Below the pieces are notes generated by a model. That model searched no databases, was not told where the DNA came from, and saw nothing but the letters and a program-made list of their open reading frames with translations. A program made the translations under genes and the position numbers. Positions 5,391-5,412 of a stretch of DNA of 5,412 nucleotides are shown one piece after another; position 1 is the first letter of the stretch, and each line of letters starts with the position of its first letter. Where the stretch lies: contig CALYUZ010000075.1 in NCBI GenBank assembly GCA_945492685.1, forward strand, positions 1-5,412, in the 5' to 3' direction. This stretch comes from an uncultured Methanomassiliicoccaceae archaeon (GTDB lineage: Archaea > Thermoplasmatota > Thermoplasmata > Methanomassiliicoccales > Methanomethylophilaceae).

Positions 5391-5412
5391 AACAACCAGA
5401 GTAATCACGGTG

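Overview
The window looks archaeal and chromosomal. It carries a clamp-loader small subunit (RfcS), an Orc1/Cdc6-type replication initiator, a TtuA/NcsA-type tRNA thiolase with two zinc fingers, and TATA-like boxes at spacings typical of archaeal promoters. The fairly GC-rich coding sequence, heavy use of AGG for arginine, and TGA at all five visible stops fit a euryarchaeote of the Thermoplasmata, possibly Methanomassiliicoccales. That placement is an inference, because no rRNA or methanogenesis gene is present to settle it.

Layout. Bases 1-920 (minus strand) hold most of rfcS, whose 3' end lies outside the window. A divergent intergenic region (921-1029) separates it from a small zinc-ribbon/TM2 membrane protein (1030-1440, plus). 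A 107-base gap with a small hairpin and a TATA-like box leads into a tight three-gene plus-strand cluster: a NIF3-like (DUF34) metal protein (1548-2510), an Orc1/Cdc6 AAA+ protein (2512-3678) and a tRNA 2-thiolation enzyme (3668-4594). A radical SAM enzyme of unknown function (4595-5353, minus) meets this cluster tail to tail with no bases between the stop codons. Its promoter region fills the right edge.

How the genes work together. RfcS and Orc1/Cdc6 both belong to chromosome replication (sliding-clamp loading and origin recognition/MCM loading), although they are on opposite strands and in different transcription units. The NIF3-orc1-thiolase genes are spaced by 1 and -11 bases, so they are probably co-transcribed and translationally coupled. 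This links an initiator gene to a tRNA modification gene and to a poorly understood metal protein. No mobile element, CRISPR array, tRNA, rRNA or convincing replication origin was seen. The window is mostly housekeeping; the least understood items are the radical SAM enzyme with its C-terminal cysteine cluster and the deviations in the Orc1/Cdc6 active-site motifs.
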